A stretch of DNA of 64,000 nt, taken from NCBI RefSeq assembly GCF_018388465.1, contig NZ_CP074404.1, forward strand, positions 124,001-188,000, in the 5' to 3' direction. Positions 1 through 7,869 of this stretch are shown here, piece by piece. The notes under the pieces were generated by a model. That model was not told the origin of the DNA, searched no databases, and saw only the letters and a list, made by a program, of their open reading frames with translations. The stretch comes from Cellulomonas fengjieae. GTDB lineage: Bacteria; Actinomycetota; Actinomycetes; Actinomycetales; Cellulomonadaceae. Numbering within the stretch: the first letter of the stretch is position 1; each line of letters opens with the position of its first letter. A program made the position numbers and the translations under genes.

Positions 1-543
1 CAGTGCCAGGCGATCGTCGACACCGCGGTCGCGGAGCTCGGCGGGATCGACGTCCTGGTGAACAACGCGGCCTACCAGATGTCCCAGGAGGACGGACTGC
101 TGGGGATCAGCACCGAGCAGCTGGACCGCGTGCTCAAGACGAACCTCTACGCCATGTTCTGGCTGACCAAGGCGGCCGTGCCGCACATGGAGCCGGGCAG
201 CGCGATCATCAACACGAGCTCGATCCAGGCCACCCAGCCGAGCCCGGGGCTGCTCGACTACGCGGTCAGCAAGGCCGGGATCCTCAACTTCACCAAGGGG
301 CTGGCGCAGCAGCTCGGGGAGAAGGGGATCCGCGTCAACGCCGTGTGCCCGGGCCCGATCTGGACGCCCCTGATCCCGGCGACGATGGACGAGGAGAAGG
401 TGGACCAGTTCGGTGCCGAGACGCCGCTGGGCCGGGCCGGGCAGCCCGCGGAGGTGGCACCGGCGTACGTGTTCCTCGCCTCGCAGGAGTCCAGCTACGT
501 GACCGGCGACCGCATCGCGGTGACTGGCGGGCGGCTCCTCTAG
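1..543 (+). CDS. SDR family oxidoreductase, C-terminal part
   Basis: This is the 3' part of a short-chain dehydrogenase/reductase; the N-terminal Rossmann glycine motif lies before the window. Visible landmarks are the conserved VNNA strand, the catalytic serine region (INTSS), the Y-x3-K pair (YAVSKAG) and the PG motif after it (VCPGPIWTP). The end TGDRIAVTGG is the usual SDR tail. Such enzymes reduce or oxidise a carbonyl/hydroxyl with NAD(P)H in the cytoplasm; the substrate cannot be told. The family is clear; the reading frame is open from the first base. Its TAG stop shares a CTAG with the stop of the opposing gene. Confidence 0.9.
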   Translation, partial: QCQAIVDTAVAELGGIDVLVNNAAYQMSQEDGLLGISTEQLDRVLKTNLYAMFWLTKAAVPHMEPGSAIINTSSIQATQPSPGLLDYAVSKAGILNFTKGLAQQLGEKGIRVNAVCPGPIWTPLIPATMDEEKVDQFGAETPLGRAGQPAEVAPAYVFLASQESSYVTGDRIAVTGGRLL

Positions 544-1292
544 CCCGTCACGCCGAGCCGGCGCGCGCGGAGCAGGACCGCGTCCAGCATCTCGGGCGTC
601 AGTCGTCCGGTGAAGGTGTTCTGCTGGCTCACGTGGAAGCAGCCGAGCACCACGAGCTCTGCGCCGTCCGGCCCCGCGAGGACCAGCTCCGCGCCGTGCC
701 CGAACCGCGGTCGCGGTCGGGGGACGTGCCAGCCCTGCTCGGCGAGGGTCGTCAGGAGGGCCTGCCAGCCGAACGCGCCGAGGACGACGACCACGCGCGG
801 GCGGATCAGCGCCAGCTCCCTGCCCAGGTACGGCCCGCACGTCCGACGTTCCTCGGGCGTCGGGTCGTTGGCCGGCGGGGCGCAGCGCACGGGCGCGGTC
901 ACCCGGATGTCGGTGAGCGTCAGCCCGTCGTCGCGTCGGGTCGAGGTCGCCTGGTTGGCGAAGCCGGTGCGGTGCATCGCCGCGAACAGGAAGTCGCCCG
1001 ACCGGTCGCCGGTGAACATCCGGCCGGTCCGGTTGGCACCGTGCGCGGCGGGCGCGAGCCCGACGACGAGCACGGGCGCGTGCGGGTCGCCGAAGCCCGG
1101 CACCGGGCGTGCCCAGTACGTCTCGTCGCGGAAGGCGGCCCGCTTCTCGACGCCGACCAGCTCCCGCCACGCGACCAGTCGCGGGCACGCACGGCACGTG
1201 GGGACCACCGCGTCCAGCGCGGCCAGGTCCCGTGCGCCGGCGGCTGCGCGCACGACGTCCTCCGGCGTCGTCGGAACGCCTGCCGGGGTCAC
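540..1292 (-). CDS. Uracil-DNA glycosylase, family 5 (UdgB-like)
   Basis: Excises uracil and other deaminated bases from DNA as the first step of base excision repair. Of 250 residues, the early part carries GLAPAAHGANRTGRMFTGD, the family 4/5 active-site motif, and the end carries HVSQQNTFTGRL, the family 5 form of the second motif. Cysteines in CRACP, RCAPP and TCGPY fit the 4Fe-4S cluster ligands of these families. The GTG start at 1292 overlaps the stop of the upstream LOG-like gene by four bases, so the two are probably translated together. A longer upstream open frame was not used because it only shadows the neighbouring gene. Confidence 0.9.
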   Translation of the reverse strand: MTPAGVPTTPEDVVRAAAGARDLAALDAVVPTCRACPRLVAWRELVGVEKRAAFRDETYWARPVPGFGDPHAPVLVVGLAPAAHGANRTGRMFTGDRSGDFLFAAMHRTGFANQATSTRRDDGLTLTDIRVTAPVRCAPPANDPTPEERRTCGPYLGRELALIRPRVVVVLGAFGWQALLTTLAEQGWHVPRPRPRFGHGAELVLAGPDGAELVVLGCFHVSQQNTFTGRLTPEMLDAVLLRARRLGVTG

Positions 1293-1813
1293 GGTGCGCT
1301 CGCGGCGGCACCCGGCTCCGGGACGTCGCGGACCCCGATCGTGCGCGCGCCGGCCGGTAGCGCGTCCAGCAGGCTGAGTGCCTCGTCGACCGACGCCACG
1401 TCGCGCGGCCCCGCCCCGGGTGCGGGCCCGTCGAGGCCCCAGCCCCGGACCGCGACCACCGGCAGGCCCGTGCGCACGGCGAGCGCCACCTCGCTGAGCG
1501 TCCCCCAGGAGCCCCCGACGCTGACGACGACGTCGCTCGACCGCACCAGCAGGGCGTTGCGGAGCTCGCCGAGCCCGGTGGGGATCGCCACGGTGACGTA
1601 GGGGTTCGCGTCGGCACGGTCCGCTCCGGGCAGCAACCCGACGACGACGCCACCGGCCTGCGCTGCGCCGCGCGCGGCCGCCTCCATGACCCCGCCCAGC
1701 CCGCCGCAGACCACGACGTGCCCGCGCTCGGCGAGCCCGCGCCCGAGCGCCTCGGCGTCCCCGAGCTCCGCCTCGGAAGCGCGAGACGGTCCCACGACCC
1801 CCACGTAGCTCAT
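1289..1813 (-). CDS. TIGR00725/LOG-like Rossmann protein
   Basis: A 174-residue protein of the LOG/DprA-like Rossmann superfamily. It begins with YVGVVGPS, has GGLGGVMEAA for nucleotide binding and VGGSWGTLSE in place of the PGGxGTxxE motif of cytokinin-activating LOG enzymes. The motif departs enough from true LOG proteins that phosphoribohydrolase activity is uncertain; TIGR00725-type proteins have no settled function. It is followed by the UDG gene (4-base overlap) and preceded, 107 bases upstream, by the YciO-type gene, with a large inverted repeat in between. The ATG at 1813 is the only sensible start after that repeat. Confidence 0.8.
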   Translation of the reverse strand: MSYVGVVGPSRASEAELGDAEALGRGLAERGHVVVCGGLGGVMEAAARGAAQAGGVVVGLLPGADRADANPYVTVAIPTGLGELRNALLVRSSDVVVSVGGSWGTLSEVALAVRTGLPVVAVRGWGLDGPAPGAGPRDVASVDEALSLLDALPAGARTIGVRDVPEPGAAASAP

Positions 1814-1820
1814 CCGACCC

Positions 1821-1894
1821 CCACGAGATCGTGGCTCCGGCACGAGATCGTGCGTGCGCACCCACGATCTGGTGCCGACGCCACGATCTCGCGG
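1821..1894. repeat. 32-bp imperfect inverted repeat built from a 12-bp motif
   Basis: The gap between two leftward genes holds four copies of a 12-bp motif: CACGAGATCGTG at 1822 and 1841, and its complement-type forms CACGATCTGGTG at 1863 and CACGATCTCGCG at 1882. Spacings are 19, 22 and 19 bp. As a whole, 1821-1852 and 1863-1894 form arms of 32 bp with about four mismatches and a 10-base centre. It may be a terminator of the upstream gene, a regulator-binding array before the LOG-like gene, or a REP-type element. No run of T follows the stem. Confidence 0.8.
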
Positions 1895-1919
1895 CGACGG
1901 GCGCGGCCGGCCCGGGACA

Positions 1920-2540
1920 TCAGCCGAAGCGGTCCGGGTCGCCGGCGCCCACGCGGACGACCTCGGGGGCGCCCTCGGTCCAGTCGACGACCGTCGTGGG
2001 CTCCGTGCCGCAGTCACCGGCGTCGACCACCGCGTCGAGCACCAGGTCGAGCTCCTCCTTGATCTGCCAGCCCTCGACCATCGGCCACTCGGCGCCGGGC
2101 ATGAGCAGCGTGCTGGACAGGAGGGGCTCGCCGAGCTCGCGCAGGATCGCCAGCGCCACCGGGTGGTTCGGGATGCGCACGCCGATCGTCCGCTTCTTGG
2201 CGTGCGCCAGCCGCTTGGGCACCTCGGACGTGGCCGGGAGGATGAACGTGTACGGGCCGGGCGTCGCCGCCTTGATCGCGCGGAAGGCGCTGTTGTCCAG
2301 CTGGACCAGCTGCCCGAGCTGGGCGAAGTCGGCGCACACCAGCGTGAAGTGGTGCCGGTCGTCGAGGTGGCGGATGGCCCGGATGCGGTCCGCGCCGGCG
2401 TGGTTGTCGATCCGGGACCCGAGCGCGTAGCAGGAGTCGGTGGGGTAGGCGATCAGCGCGTCCTTGCGCAGCAGGTCGACCACCTGCGCGATCGACCGCG
2501 GCTGGGGGTTCTCGGGGTGGACGTCGAAGTACCGGGCCAT
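1920..2540 (-). CDS. YciO/YrdC/Sua5-type L-threonylcarbamoyladenylate synthase family protein
   Basis: A 206-residue YrdC-domain protein. It opens with IAQVVDLLRKDALIAYPTDSCYALG, typical of the nucleotide and threonine pocket, and keeps the KxR-type lysine/arginine patch (AHAKKRTIGVRIPNH) and the STLL segment. YrdC/Sua5 enzymes form threonylcarbamoyl-AMP for the t6A37 modification of tRNA. The length and the IRHLDDRHHF segment resemble the YciO branch, whose true substrate is less certain, so the exact activity is left open. It follows the MazG-like gene by ten bases in the same leftward block. Confidence 0.85.
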   Translation of the reverse strand: MARYFDVHPENPQPRSIAQVVDLLRKDALIAYPTDSCYALGSRIDNHAGADRIRAIRHLDDRHHFTLVCADFAQLGQLVQLDNSAFRAIKAATPGPYTFILPATSEVPKRLAHAKKRTIGVRIPNHPVALAILRELGEPLLSSTLLMPGAEWPMVEGWQIKEELDLVLDAVVDAGDCGTEPTTVVDWTEGAPEVVRVGAGDPDRFG

Positions 2541-2550
2541 GGTGACGAGG

Positions 2551-2931
2551 CTACGGCTTGTCCGGCGCGACGCCGCGGACCTGGTCGGCCGCGAACCGTA
2601 CGTGCGACGCGGCCAGCTTGCTCCGCGCGGCCTCGCCCAGGTCGACGCCGAGCACGTCCGCCAGGCAGACCAGGTAGACGAGGACGTCGGCCATCTCCTC
2701 GGCCGCGCGGGCCTTGCGCGCGGGGTCGGCGAACCGTGCCACCGCCTGATCGGCCGGGACCCACTGGAACAGCTCGGCCAGCTCGCCGACCTCGCCCACG
2801 AGCGCGAGGAGCACCGATTTCGGGTCGTGGAACTGCTGCCAGTCCCGTTCGGTGCTGAACTCCCGGACGAGGCGGGTCAGCTGGGCGATCTCTGGCTCTG
2901 CGATCTCAGGCTCTGCGGTCTCGTCGGTCAC
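2551..2931 (-). CDS. MazG-like nucleotide pyrophosphohydrolase
   Basis: A 126-residue all-helical NTP pyrophosphatase of the MazG/dCTPase-like group. The metal-binding pattern is visible as VGEVGELAELF followed by EEMADVLVYLV, the ExxE...ExxD arrangement of the family. These enzymes hydrolyse (d)NTPs to monophosphates and often clear damaged nucleotides; the preferred substrate is unknown. The N-terminus has a perfect short tandem duplication, AEPEIAEPEIA, also visible at DNA level, which is probably a disordered tail. It starts 12 bases after the EF-G-like stop, so is likely cotranscribed. Confidence 0.85.
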   Translation of the reverse strand: MTDETAEPEIAEPEIAQLTRLVREFSTERDWQQFHDPKSVLLALVGEVGELAELFQWVPADQAVARFADPARKARAAEEMADVLVYLVCLADVLGVDLGEAARSKLAASHVRFAADQVRGVAPDKP

Positions 2932-2943
2932 GGGACGAGGATC

Positions 2944-5001
2944 TCAGGCCGGGACCAGGTGCTCGGGACACACCTCGAACCGGTCGGGCGCCATGGACAG
3001 CTCGGCGCGGCCACCGGTGAGCGAGCGCAGGTCGAGCACGTAGCGGGCGAGCTCCGCCTCCGGCACCGAGGCCTCGATCTGCACCAGGCCGCCGTCGAGG
3101 GAGGTCGTGGCGTCGATGTGGCCGCGGCGCGCGGACAGGTCGCTCATCACGTCGCCCTGCGCGGCGATCGGCACCGTCACGGACACGTGGCTCACGGGCT
3201 CCAGCACGATGGTGCCGGCCGCGTGCAACGCCTCGCGCACGCCCGCCGCACCGGCGGTCCGGAACGCCATGTCCGAGGAGTCGACCGAGTGCGACTTGCC
3301 GTCGTAGACCTCGACGCGCAGGTCGACCACCGGGTACCCGTGCGGGCCACCCGCGGCCATCGCCTCGAGGACACCCTTGTGCACCGCCTGCACGTACGTC
3401 CGCGGGATGGCACCGCCGACGACGGCGTCGACGAACTCGACCCCGGAGCCGGGCGGCAGCGGCGCCACCCGCAGCTGCACCACCGCGAACTGCCCGTGCC
3501 CGCCCGACTGCTTCTTCACCTTGCCCTCGGCGGTCACCTCGCGCCGGATCGTCTCCCGGTACCCCACGGGCACGGGCGACGTGCTCACGTGCACCCCGAA
3601 GACGCGGGCCAGCCGCTCGAGGGCGACCGCCAGGTGGGTGTCGCCCAGGCCCAGCAGGACCGTGCTGTCCCCGGAGCGCTCCACACGCAGCGTCGGGTCC
3701 TCGGCGGTCAGCCGGGTCAGCGCGGCGGAGAGGCGGTCGTCGTCCGACTGCGTGACCGGTTCCAGCGCGAGACCGAACACGGTCGCCCGCTCACGCGGGG
3801 GCCGGGCGGTCATCGACGCACCAGGCCCGGAACGCTGTGCCAGCAGGCTTCCCGACAGCGTCCCGGTGAGCTTGGCCACCGCGCCGATCTGCCCCGCCGG
3901 CACCGCGTCGACCGGGAGGTGCTCCTTGCCGCGCAGCCGGAACAGGCCGGGGATCCGCTCCTCGGTGCGCGTCGCGGTGTTGAGCAGGCGGTCGCCGTTG
4001 CGGACGGTCCCCGACAGCACGCGGAACATGGTGACCTGGCCGACGAACGGGTCGGCGAGCGTCCGGAACGCGTACAGCAGCGTGGGCCCGGCCGGGTCGG
4101 CGGCCACCTCGACCTCGGTCCTGCCCGCCAGCACGCGCGCGGTCCGGTCGGCCGGTGACGGGCCGAGCTCGCACAGCAGGTCCGCGAGCCGGTCGACGCC
4201 CACACCCGTGACCCCCGACACGAGCACGACCGGGAACGCCGCACCGGCGGCGACCTCGTGCGCGAGCGTGCTCTCCAGCTCGGCGGAGGTCGGCACGTCA
4301 CCCGACAGGTACCGCTCCAGCTGCGCGTCGTCGTGCGCGACGATCTCCTCGGTGACCTCGTCGTGCAGGCGGTGCTCCTCCTCGGACAGGCTCACCGGGA
4401 GCGCCTCGACGTGGTGGCGGCCGTCCGGGTCGTACGCGAGGCCCTCCTCGCTGAGCACGTCCGCGACCCCGGTGAACCCCGACTCCTCGCCCAGCGGCAG
4501 CTCGAGCGGGACGAGCCCGTCGCCGAACGCCTCCCGCAGGTCCGCCAGCACGTGGCGGAAGTCCGCCCGCGCCTTGTCCTCCTTGGTGACGACGACCATG
4601 CGCGGCACCCCGGCCTCGGCCGCGAGCCGCCAGGCGGCGTGGGTGCCGGCCTGCACCCCGTCGACCGCGCTGACCACGACCAGCGCGAGGTCCGCGACCG
4701 CCAGGGCGGCGTCGACCGCGCCCGCGAAGTCCGCCGACCCCGGGGTGTCCAGCAGGGTCACGTCGTAGGAGCTGCCGTCGGTCGCGGTCCAGGAGAAGGG
4801 GGCGACGCCGAGGCCCAGGGACATGCCTCGGGCGATCTCCTCGGGCTCGTGGTCGCACACCGTCGACCCGTCCTCGACCCGGCCGGCCCGGTTCAGCGCA
4901 CCCGACCGGTGCAGCAGCGCCTCGGCGAGGGTCGTCTTGCCCGATCCCGCGGCGCCCAGCAGCGCCACCGTCCGGATCCGCGGCGTCGTTGCCTGGTCCA
5001 T
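2944..5001 (-). CDS. Elongation factor G-like protein (EF-G2 type)
   Basis: A 685-residue translational GTPase. The P-loop GAAGSGKT is at residues 16-23, switch II is DTPGSADF, the base-specificity motif is TKED rather than NKxD, and the C-terminal half carries domain IV (GGAIPRTYVQAV) and domain V (RRGHIDA). Switch I reads ARGMSLGLG instead of the ERGITI of true EF-G, which suggests altered GTP hydrolysis or a non-translocation role. Actinobacteria commonly carry such a second EF-G-like copy; its role is not established. It heads the leftward block reaching to the UDG gene, after a strong hairpin. Confidence 0.9.
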   Translation of the reverse strand: MDQATTPRIRTVALLGAAGSGKTTLAEALLHRSGALNRAGRVEDGSTVCDHEPEEIARGMSLGLGVAPFSWTATDGSSYDVTLLDTPGSADFAGAVDAALAVADLALVVVSAVDGVQAGTHAAWRLAAEAGVPRMVVVTKEDKARADFRHVLADLREAFGDGLVPLELPLGEESGFTGVADVLSEEGLAYDPDGRHHVEALPVSLSEEEHRLHDEVTEEIVAHDDAQLERYLSGDVPTSAELESTLAHEVAAGAAFPVVLVSGVTGVGVDRLADLLCELGPSPADRTARVLAGRTEVEVAADPAGPTLLYAFRTLADPFVGQVTMFRVLSGTVRNGDRLLNTATRTEERIPGLFRLRGKEHLPVDAVPAGQIGAVAKLTGTLSGSLLAQRSGPGASMTARPPRERATVFGLALEPVTQSDDDRLSAALTRLTAEDPTLRVERSGDSTVLLGLGDTHLAVALERLARVFGVHVSTSPVPVGYRETIRREVTAEGKVKKQSGGHGQFAVVQLRVAPLPPGSGVEFVDAVVGGAIPRTYVQAVHKGVLEAMAAGGPHGYPVVDLRVEVYDGKSHSVDSSDMAFRTAGAAGVREALHAAGTIVLEPVSHVSVTVPIAAQGDVMSDLSARRGHIDATTSLDGGLVQIEASVPEAELARYVLDLRSLTGGRAELSMAPDRFEVCPEHLVPA

Positions 5002-5045
5002 GGCCCACTCCCCGTCGAGGGTTGCTCTTGAGCCACCCTAGGACG

Positions 5046-5084
5046 CCACGAGCCCGGGACGCGAGGAACGTCCCGGGCTCGTGG
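5046..5084. terminator. Perfect 15-bp hairpin after the FKBP gene
   Basis: Arms 5046-5060 and 5070-5084 pair perfectly over 15 bp around a 9-base loop. The hairpin lies between the leftward FKBP gene and the EF-G-like gene. No T-run follows, as is usual for actinobacterial terminators, so it may end or only attenuate transcription. Confidence 0.75.
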
Positions 5085-5099
5085 TGGTGGTGCGGTGGG

Positions 5100-6050
5100 T
5101 CAGGACGCCGCGAGGATGTCCACGACGAAGATCAGCGTCGAGTTCGCCGGGATGGTCTCCGTCGCCTCGGCGCCGTAGCCCTTGTCCGGCGGGACGACGA
5201 GCAGCACCTGGCTGCCGACCGTCTGGCCGGGCAGGCCCTCGGTCCAGCCCGCGATCACGCCGTTCAGCGGGAACGTCGCCGGCTCTCCGCTGTCGAAGGA
5301 CGACTCGACGGGCGTGCCGTCCCAGAGGAACAGGCTGTAGTTCACGGTGAGCGTCTGGTCCGCGGTGACCTCGGCGCCGGTGCCCTTGATGAGCGGCTGC
5401 ACGACGAGGCTCGTCGGGGCGTCGCCGCCGACGGGCGTCACGGTGGGCTTGCCGGCGTCGTCGAGCGTGACGGTCGGGAGGCCGGCGGGCGGGGTCACAG
5501 CCTCACCCTCCGGTCCGTCCAGGGGCTTGGGCGTGTCCTGCGCGTCGACGACCTCGCCGACCACGACGTTGGTGCCCGACTCGCTGGGGACGGCGAAGAC
5601 GATGCGGACGCCGACCTTCTGGCCGACGAGCGCGTCGTGCAGGTCGGGGACCAGCTGGTCGTCGGCGACGATCTTCTCGGCCTGGCTGGAGTACGTGTCG
5701 CCCAGCTCGGTGCCGTCGGCGCCGGAGACCGCGGTGGTCTGGATGGCGAGCGTCTGGCCGTCGGTGATCTCGGCACCGTCGCCCTCGTCCACCACCCGGA
5801 CGACGAGGCTCTCGACCTCGAACGGCGTGGTCGGGAGGGTGATCGTCGGCTTGCTGCCGCGGTCACCCTCGACCTTGACCTTCTCCAGCGCCGCGACGTC
5901 GGCGGCGCTCGCGGTAGACGAGGCGGTCGAGGACGCGGACGGCTTGGGGTCGTCGGCCGAGCCGCCGGAGCAGGCGGTCAGCGCGAGGCCGAGGGACAGG
6001 ACGAGAGCGGTGGCGGCGTAGCCGCGGCGAGCGGTGGTCGTGCGGCGCAC
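5100..6050 (-). CDS. Lipoprotein FKBP-type peptidyl-prolyl cis-trans isomerase, tandem FKBP domains
   Basis: A 316-residue exported lipoprotein that should catalyse proline isomerisation and assist folding outside the membrane. The signal peptide ends in the lipobox LTAC, followed by a Ser/Ala-rich linker. A first FKBP-like domain (about residues 80-175) is degenerate; the second (about 215-316) keeps VNYSLFLWDGTPVESSF, NGVIAGWTEGLPG and VVPPDKGYG, the usual FKBP landmarks. The GTG at 6050 was chosen because a GGAGGA ribosome site (6056-6061) lies five bases upstream; longer open sequence only reads through the gap. Confidence 0.9.
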   Translation of the reverse strand: MRRTTTARRGYAATALVLSLGLALTACSGGSADDPKPSASSTASSTASAADVAALEKVKVEGDRGSKPTITLPTTPFEVESLVVRVVDEGDGAEITDGQTLAIQTTAVSGADGTELGDTYSSQAEKIVADDQLVPDLHDALVGQKVGVRIVFAVPSESGTNVVVGEVVDAQDTPKPLDGPEGEAVTPPAGLPTVTLDDAGKPTVTPVGGDAPTSLVVQPLIKGTGAEVTADQTLTVNYSLFLWDGTPVESSFDSGEPATFPLNGVIAGWTEGLPGQTVGSQVLLVVPPDKGYGAEATETIPANSTLIFVVDILAAS

Positions 6051-6146
6051 GAAGATCCTCCGGAAGTTCGGGTCCCGCCCGATGAGGCGGCGGACCCGGG
6101 AACGGTACGCGAGATTGCTGGGAGTCCGCTGGACGGGGTGCCCGCC

Positions 6147-6179
6147 GGGCGGTGCGAAACGCTTCAGTCGCCACCGCCC
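6147..6179. terminator. Candidate terminator hairpin after the GH13 gene
   Basis: GGGCGGTG at 6147-6154 pairs with CACCGCCC at 6172-6179 across a 17-base loop, just past the stop of the leftward GH13 gene. The rest of the 136-base gap should carry the FKBP promoter, but no clear -35/-10 pair was seen. Confidence 0.4.
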
Positions 6180-6186
6180 GCGGGCC

Positions 6187-7869
6187 TCACAGGAGCCGGC
6201 GGTCGCCCTCGCGCACCACGCGCAGCCAGCGGTAGCCGTACCCGTCGAGCTCGACCTCGGTGGCTCCGCGGGCGTCGACCGTGCACGCCCCGTCCTGCAG
6301 CAGGTCGACCAGGCGCACGCTCTCGTCGCAGTCGTCGAGCCGCAGGGGCACCATGACCGACTCGGCGCCCAGGTTGTGCAGCGCGACGAGCGAGCCGTCG
6401 TCCCAGGTGCTGCGGTGGGCGAGCACCGCACCGTGGGGCTGGTCCAGGACCTCGGCCCTCGGGGTCCAGCCGAGCTCCGGGCACTCGCGGTAGCGACGGA
6501 CCAGCAGCCGGATGAAGCTCAGGAGCGAGTCGGGGTCGCGTCGCTGGTCCGCGACGTTGACGTGCTCGGGGGAGAAGCCGCCCTCGGTGACCGGACCCGC
6601 GAGCTTGCGCTTGGGCGCTCGCGAGAACCCGCCGTTCACCTCCGACGTCCACTGCATGGGCGTGCGGACCGCCAGCCGGCCCTCGGCCGCCAGGTTCTCG
6701 CCCATGCCGATCTCCTCGCCGTAGAACAGCACCGGGGTGCCGGGCAGGGAGAACAGCAGGGAGTAGACCATCCGGATGCGGCGGGGGTCGCCGCCGAGCA
6801 TCGGCGGCAGGCGCCTTCTCAGCCCGCGCCCGTACAGCTGCATGTCGGGGTCCGGGCCGAAGGCGTCGAACACCTCCTGCTTCTCGTCCTCGGCGAGCTT
6901 GTCCAGCGTGAGCTCGTCGTGGTTGCGCACGAACGTGGCCCACTGGGCGTCGTGCGGGATGTCCGGTCGCTCCTGGAGGGCCTTCGCGATCGGTCCCGCA
7001 TCCTGCCGCGCGAGCGCCAGGTAGAGGTTCTGCATCCCGATGAAGTCGAACTGCAGCGACAGCTGGTCGCTGTCGGCGCCGTCACCGCCGAAGTAGAGCT
7101 TCTGCTCCTCGTAGGGCAGGTTGACCTCGCCCATGAGGATCGCGTCGCCCACGCGGCGCGTGAGGAACGCCCGCAGCTCCTTGAGGAAGTCGTGCTTGTC
7201 CTCGACCTTGTCTCCGGGGGTGTTGGCGGCGTCCGCGAGGAAGAACGGCACCGCGTCCACCCGGAACCCGCTCAGCCCCAGCTCCGCCCAGTACCCGATG
7301 ACCTTCGCGATCGCGTCCCTGACCTGCGGGTTCGCCGTGTTCAGGTCCGGCTGCTGGTGGTAGAAGGTGTGCCGGTACCACTCGCCGGTGGCGTCGTCCT
7401 TGGTCCAGATGCCGTCCTCCTTGTCCGGGAAGACGACCTTCTCCTTGGTGGACGGGGGCGGGTCGGAACGCCACACGTAGAAGTCGCGGAACGGGCTGTC
7501 CTTGCTCTTGCGCGCGCTGACGAACCACGGGTGCTTCTCGGACGTGTGGTTCACCACCAGGTCGACGATCACGCGGATCCCGCGGTCCTTCGCGGTCCGG
7601 ATCACCTCGACCAGGTCGCCCGAGTCGCCCAGCCGCGGGTCGACGCCGTAGAAGTCGGAGACGTCGTAGCCGTCGTCGTAGTCGGCGGTCGGGTAGAACG
7701 GCATGAGCCACAGGCACGTGACGCCGAGGTCCGCCAGGTGGTCGATGCGCTGGAGGAGGCCGCGCAGGTCGCCGACGCCGTCGTCGTTCCAGTCCATGTA
7801 CGTCTCGACGTCCAGGCAGTAGATGACCGCGTTCTTCCACCACAGGTCACCGGTGTCGTGGATCCTCAC
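6187..7869 (-). CDS. GH13 alpha-glucan enzyme, trehalose synthase/alpha-glucosidase-like
   Basis: A 560-residue alpha-amylase family protein. The four conserved GH13 regions are present: DLVVNHTS, GFRVDAVPFF (nucleophile Asp), GEVN (acid/base Glu) and VRNHDE. The start WWKNAVIYCLDVETY and the repeated D-N-D-G-V-G-D calcium-type loop resemble trehalose synthases (maltose to trehalose), but a hydrolytic alpha-glucosidase is equally possible. No signal peptide, so it acts in the cytoplasm, probably on maltose or other small alpha-glucosides. The GTG start at 7869 overlaps the stop of the luciferase-like gene by four bases. Confidence 0.85.
   Translation of the reverse strand: MRIHDTGDLWWKNAVIYCLDVETYMDWNDDGVGDLRGLLQRIDHLADLGVTCLWLMPFYPTADYDDGYDVSDFYGVDPRLGDSGDLVEVIRTAKDRGIRVIVDLVVNHTSEKHPWFVSARKSKDSPFRDFYVWRSDPPPSTKEKVVFPDKEDGIWTKDDATGEWYRHTFYHQQPDLNTANPQVRDAIAKVIGYWAELGLSGFRVDAVPFFLADAANTPGDKVEDKHDFLKELRAFLTRRVGDAILMGEVNLPYEEQKLYFGGDGADSDQLSLQFDFIGMQNLYLALARQDAGPIAKALQERPDIPHDAQWATFVRNHDELTLDKLAEDEKQEVFDAFGPDPDMQLYGRGLRRRLPPMLGGDPRRIRMVYSLLFSLPGTPVLFYGEEIGMGENLAAEGRLAVRTPMQWTSEVNGGFSRAPKRKLAGPVTEGGFSPEHVNVADQRRDPDSLLSFIRLLVRRYRECPELGWTPRAEVLDQPHGAVLAHRSTWDDGSLVALHNLGAESVMVPLRLDDCDESVRLVDLLQDGACTVDARGATEVELDGYGYRWLRVVREGDRRLL

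Noticed and set aside
1821..1894. A CRISPR-like repeat array
   Set aside because: Only four short copies, half of them inverted, with 7-10 base gaps; no spacers of CRISPR length and no cas genes.
2464..4158. A long + strand open frame opposite the MazG-like and EF-G-like genes
   Set aside because: Shadow frame with no domain motifs; the - strand carries complete GTPase motifs.
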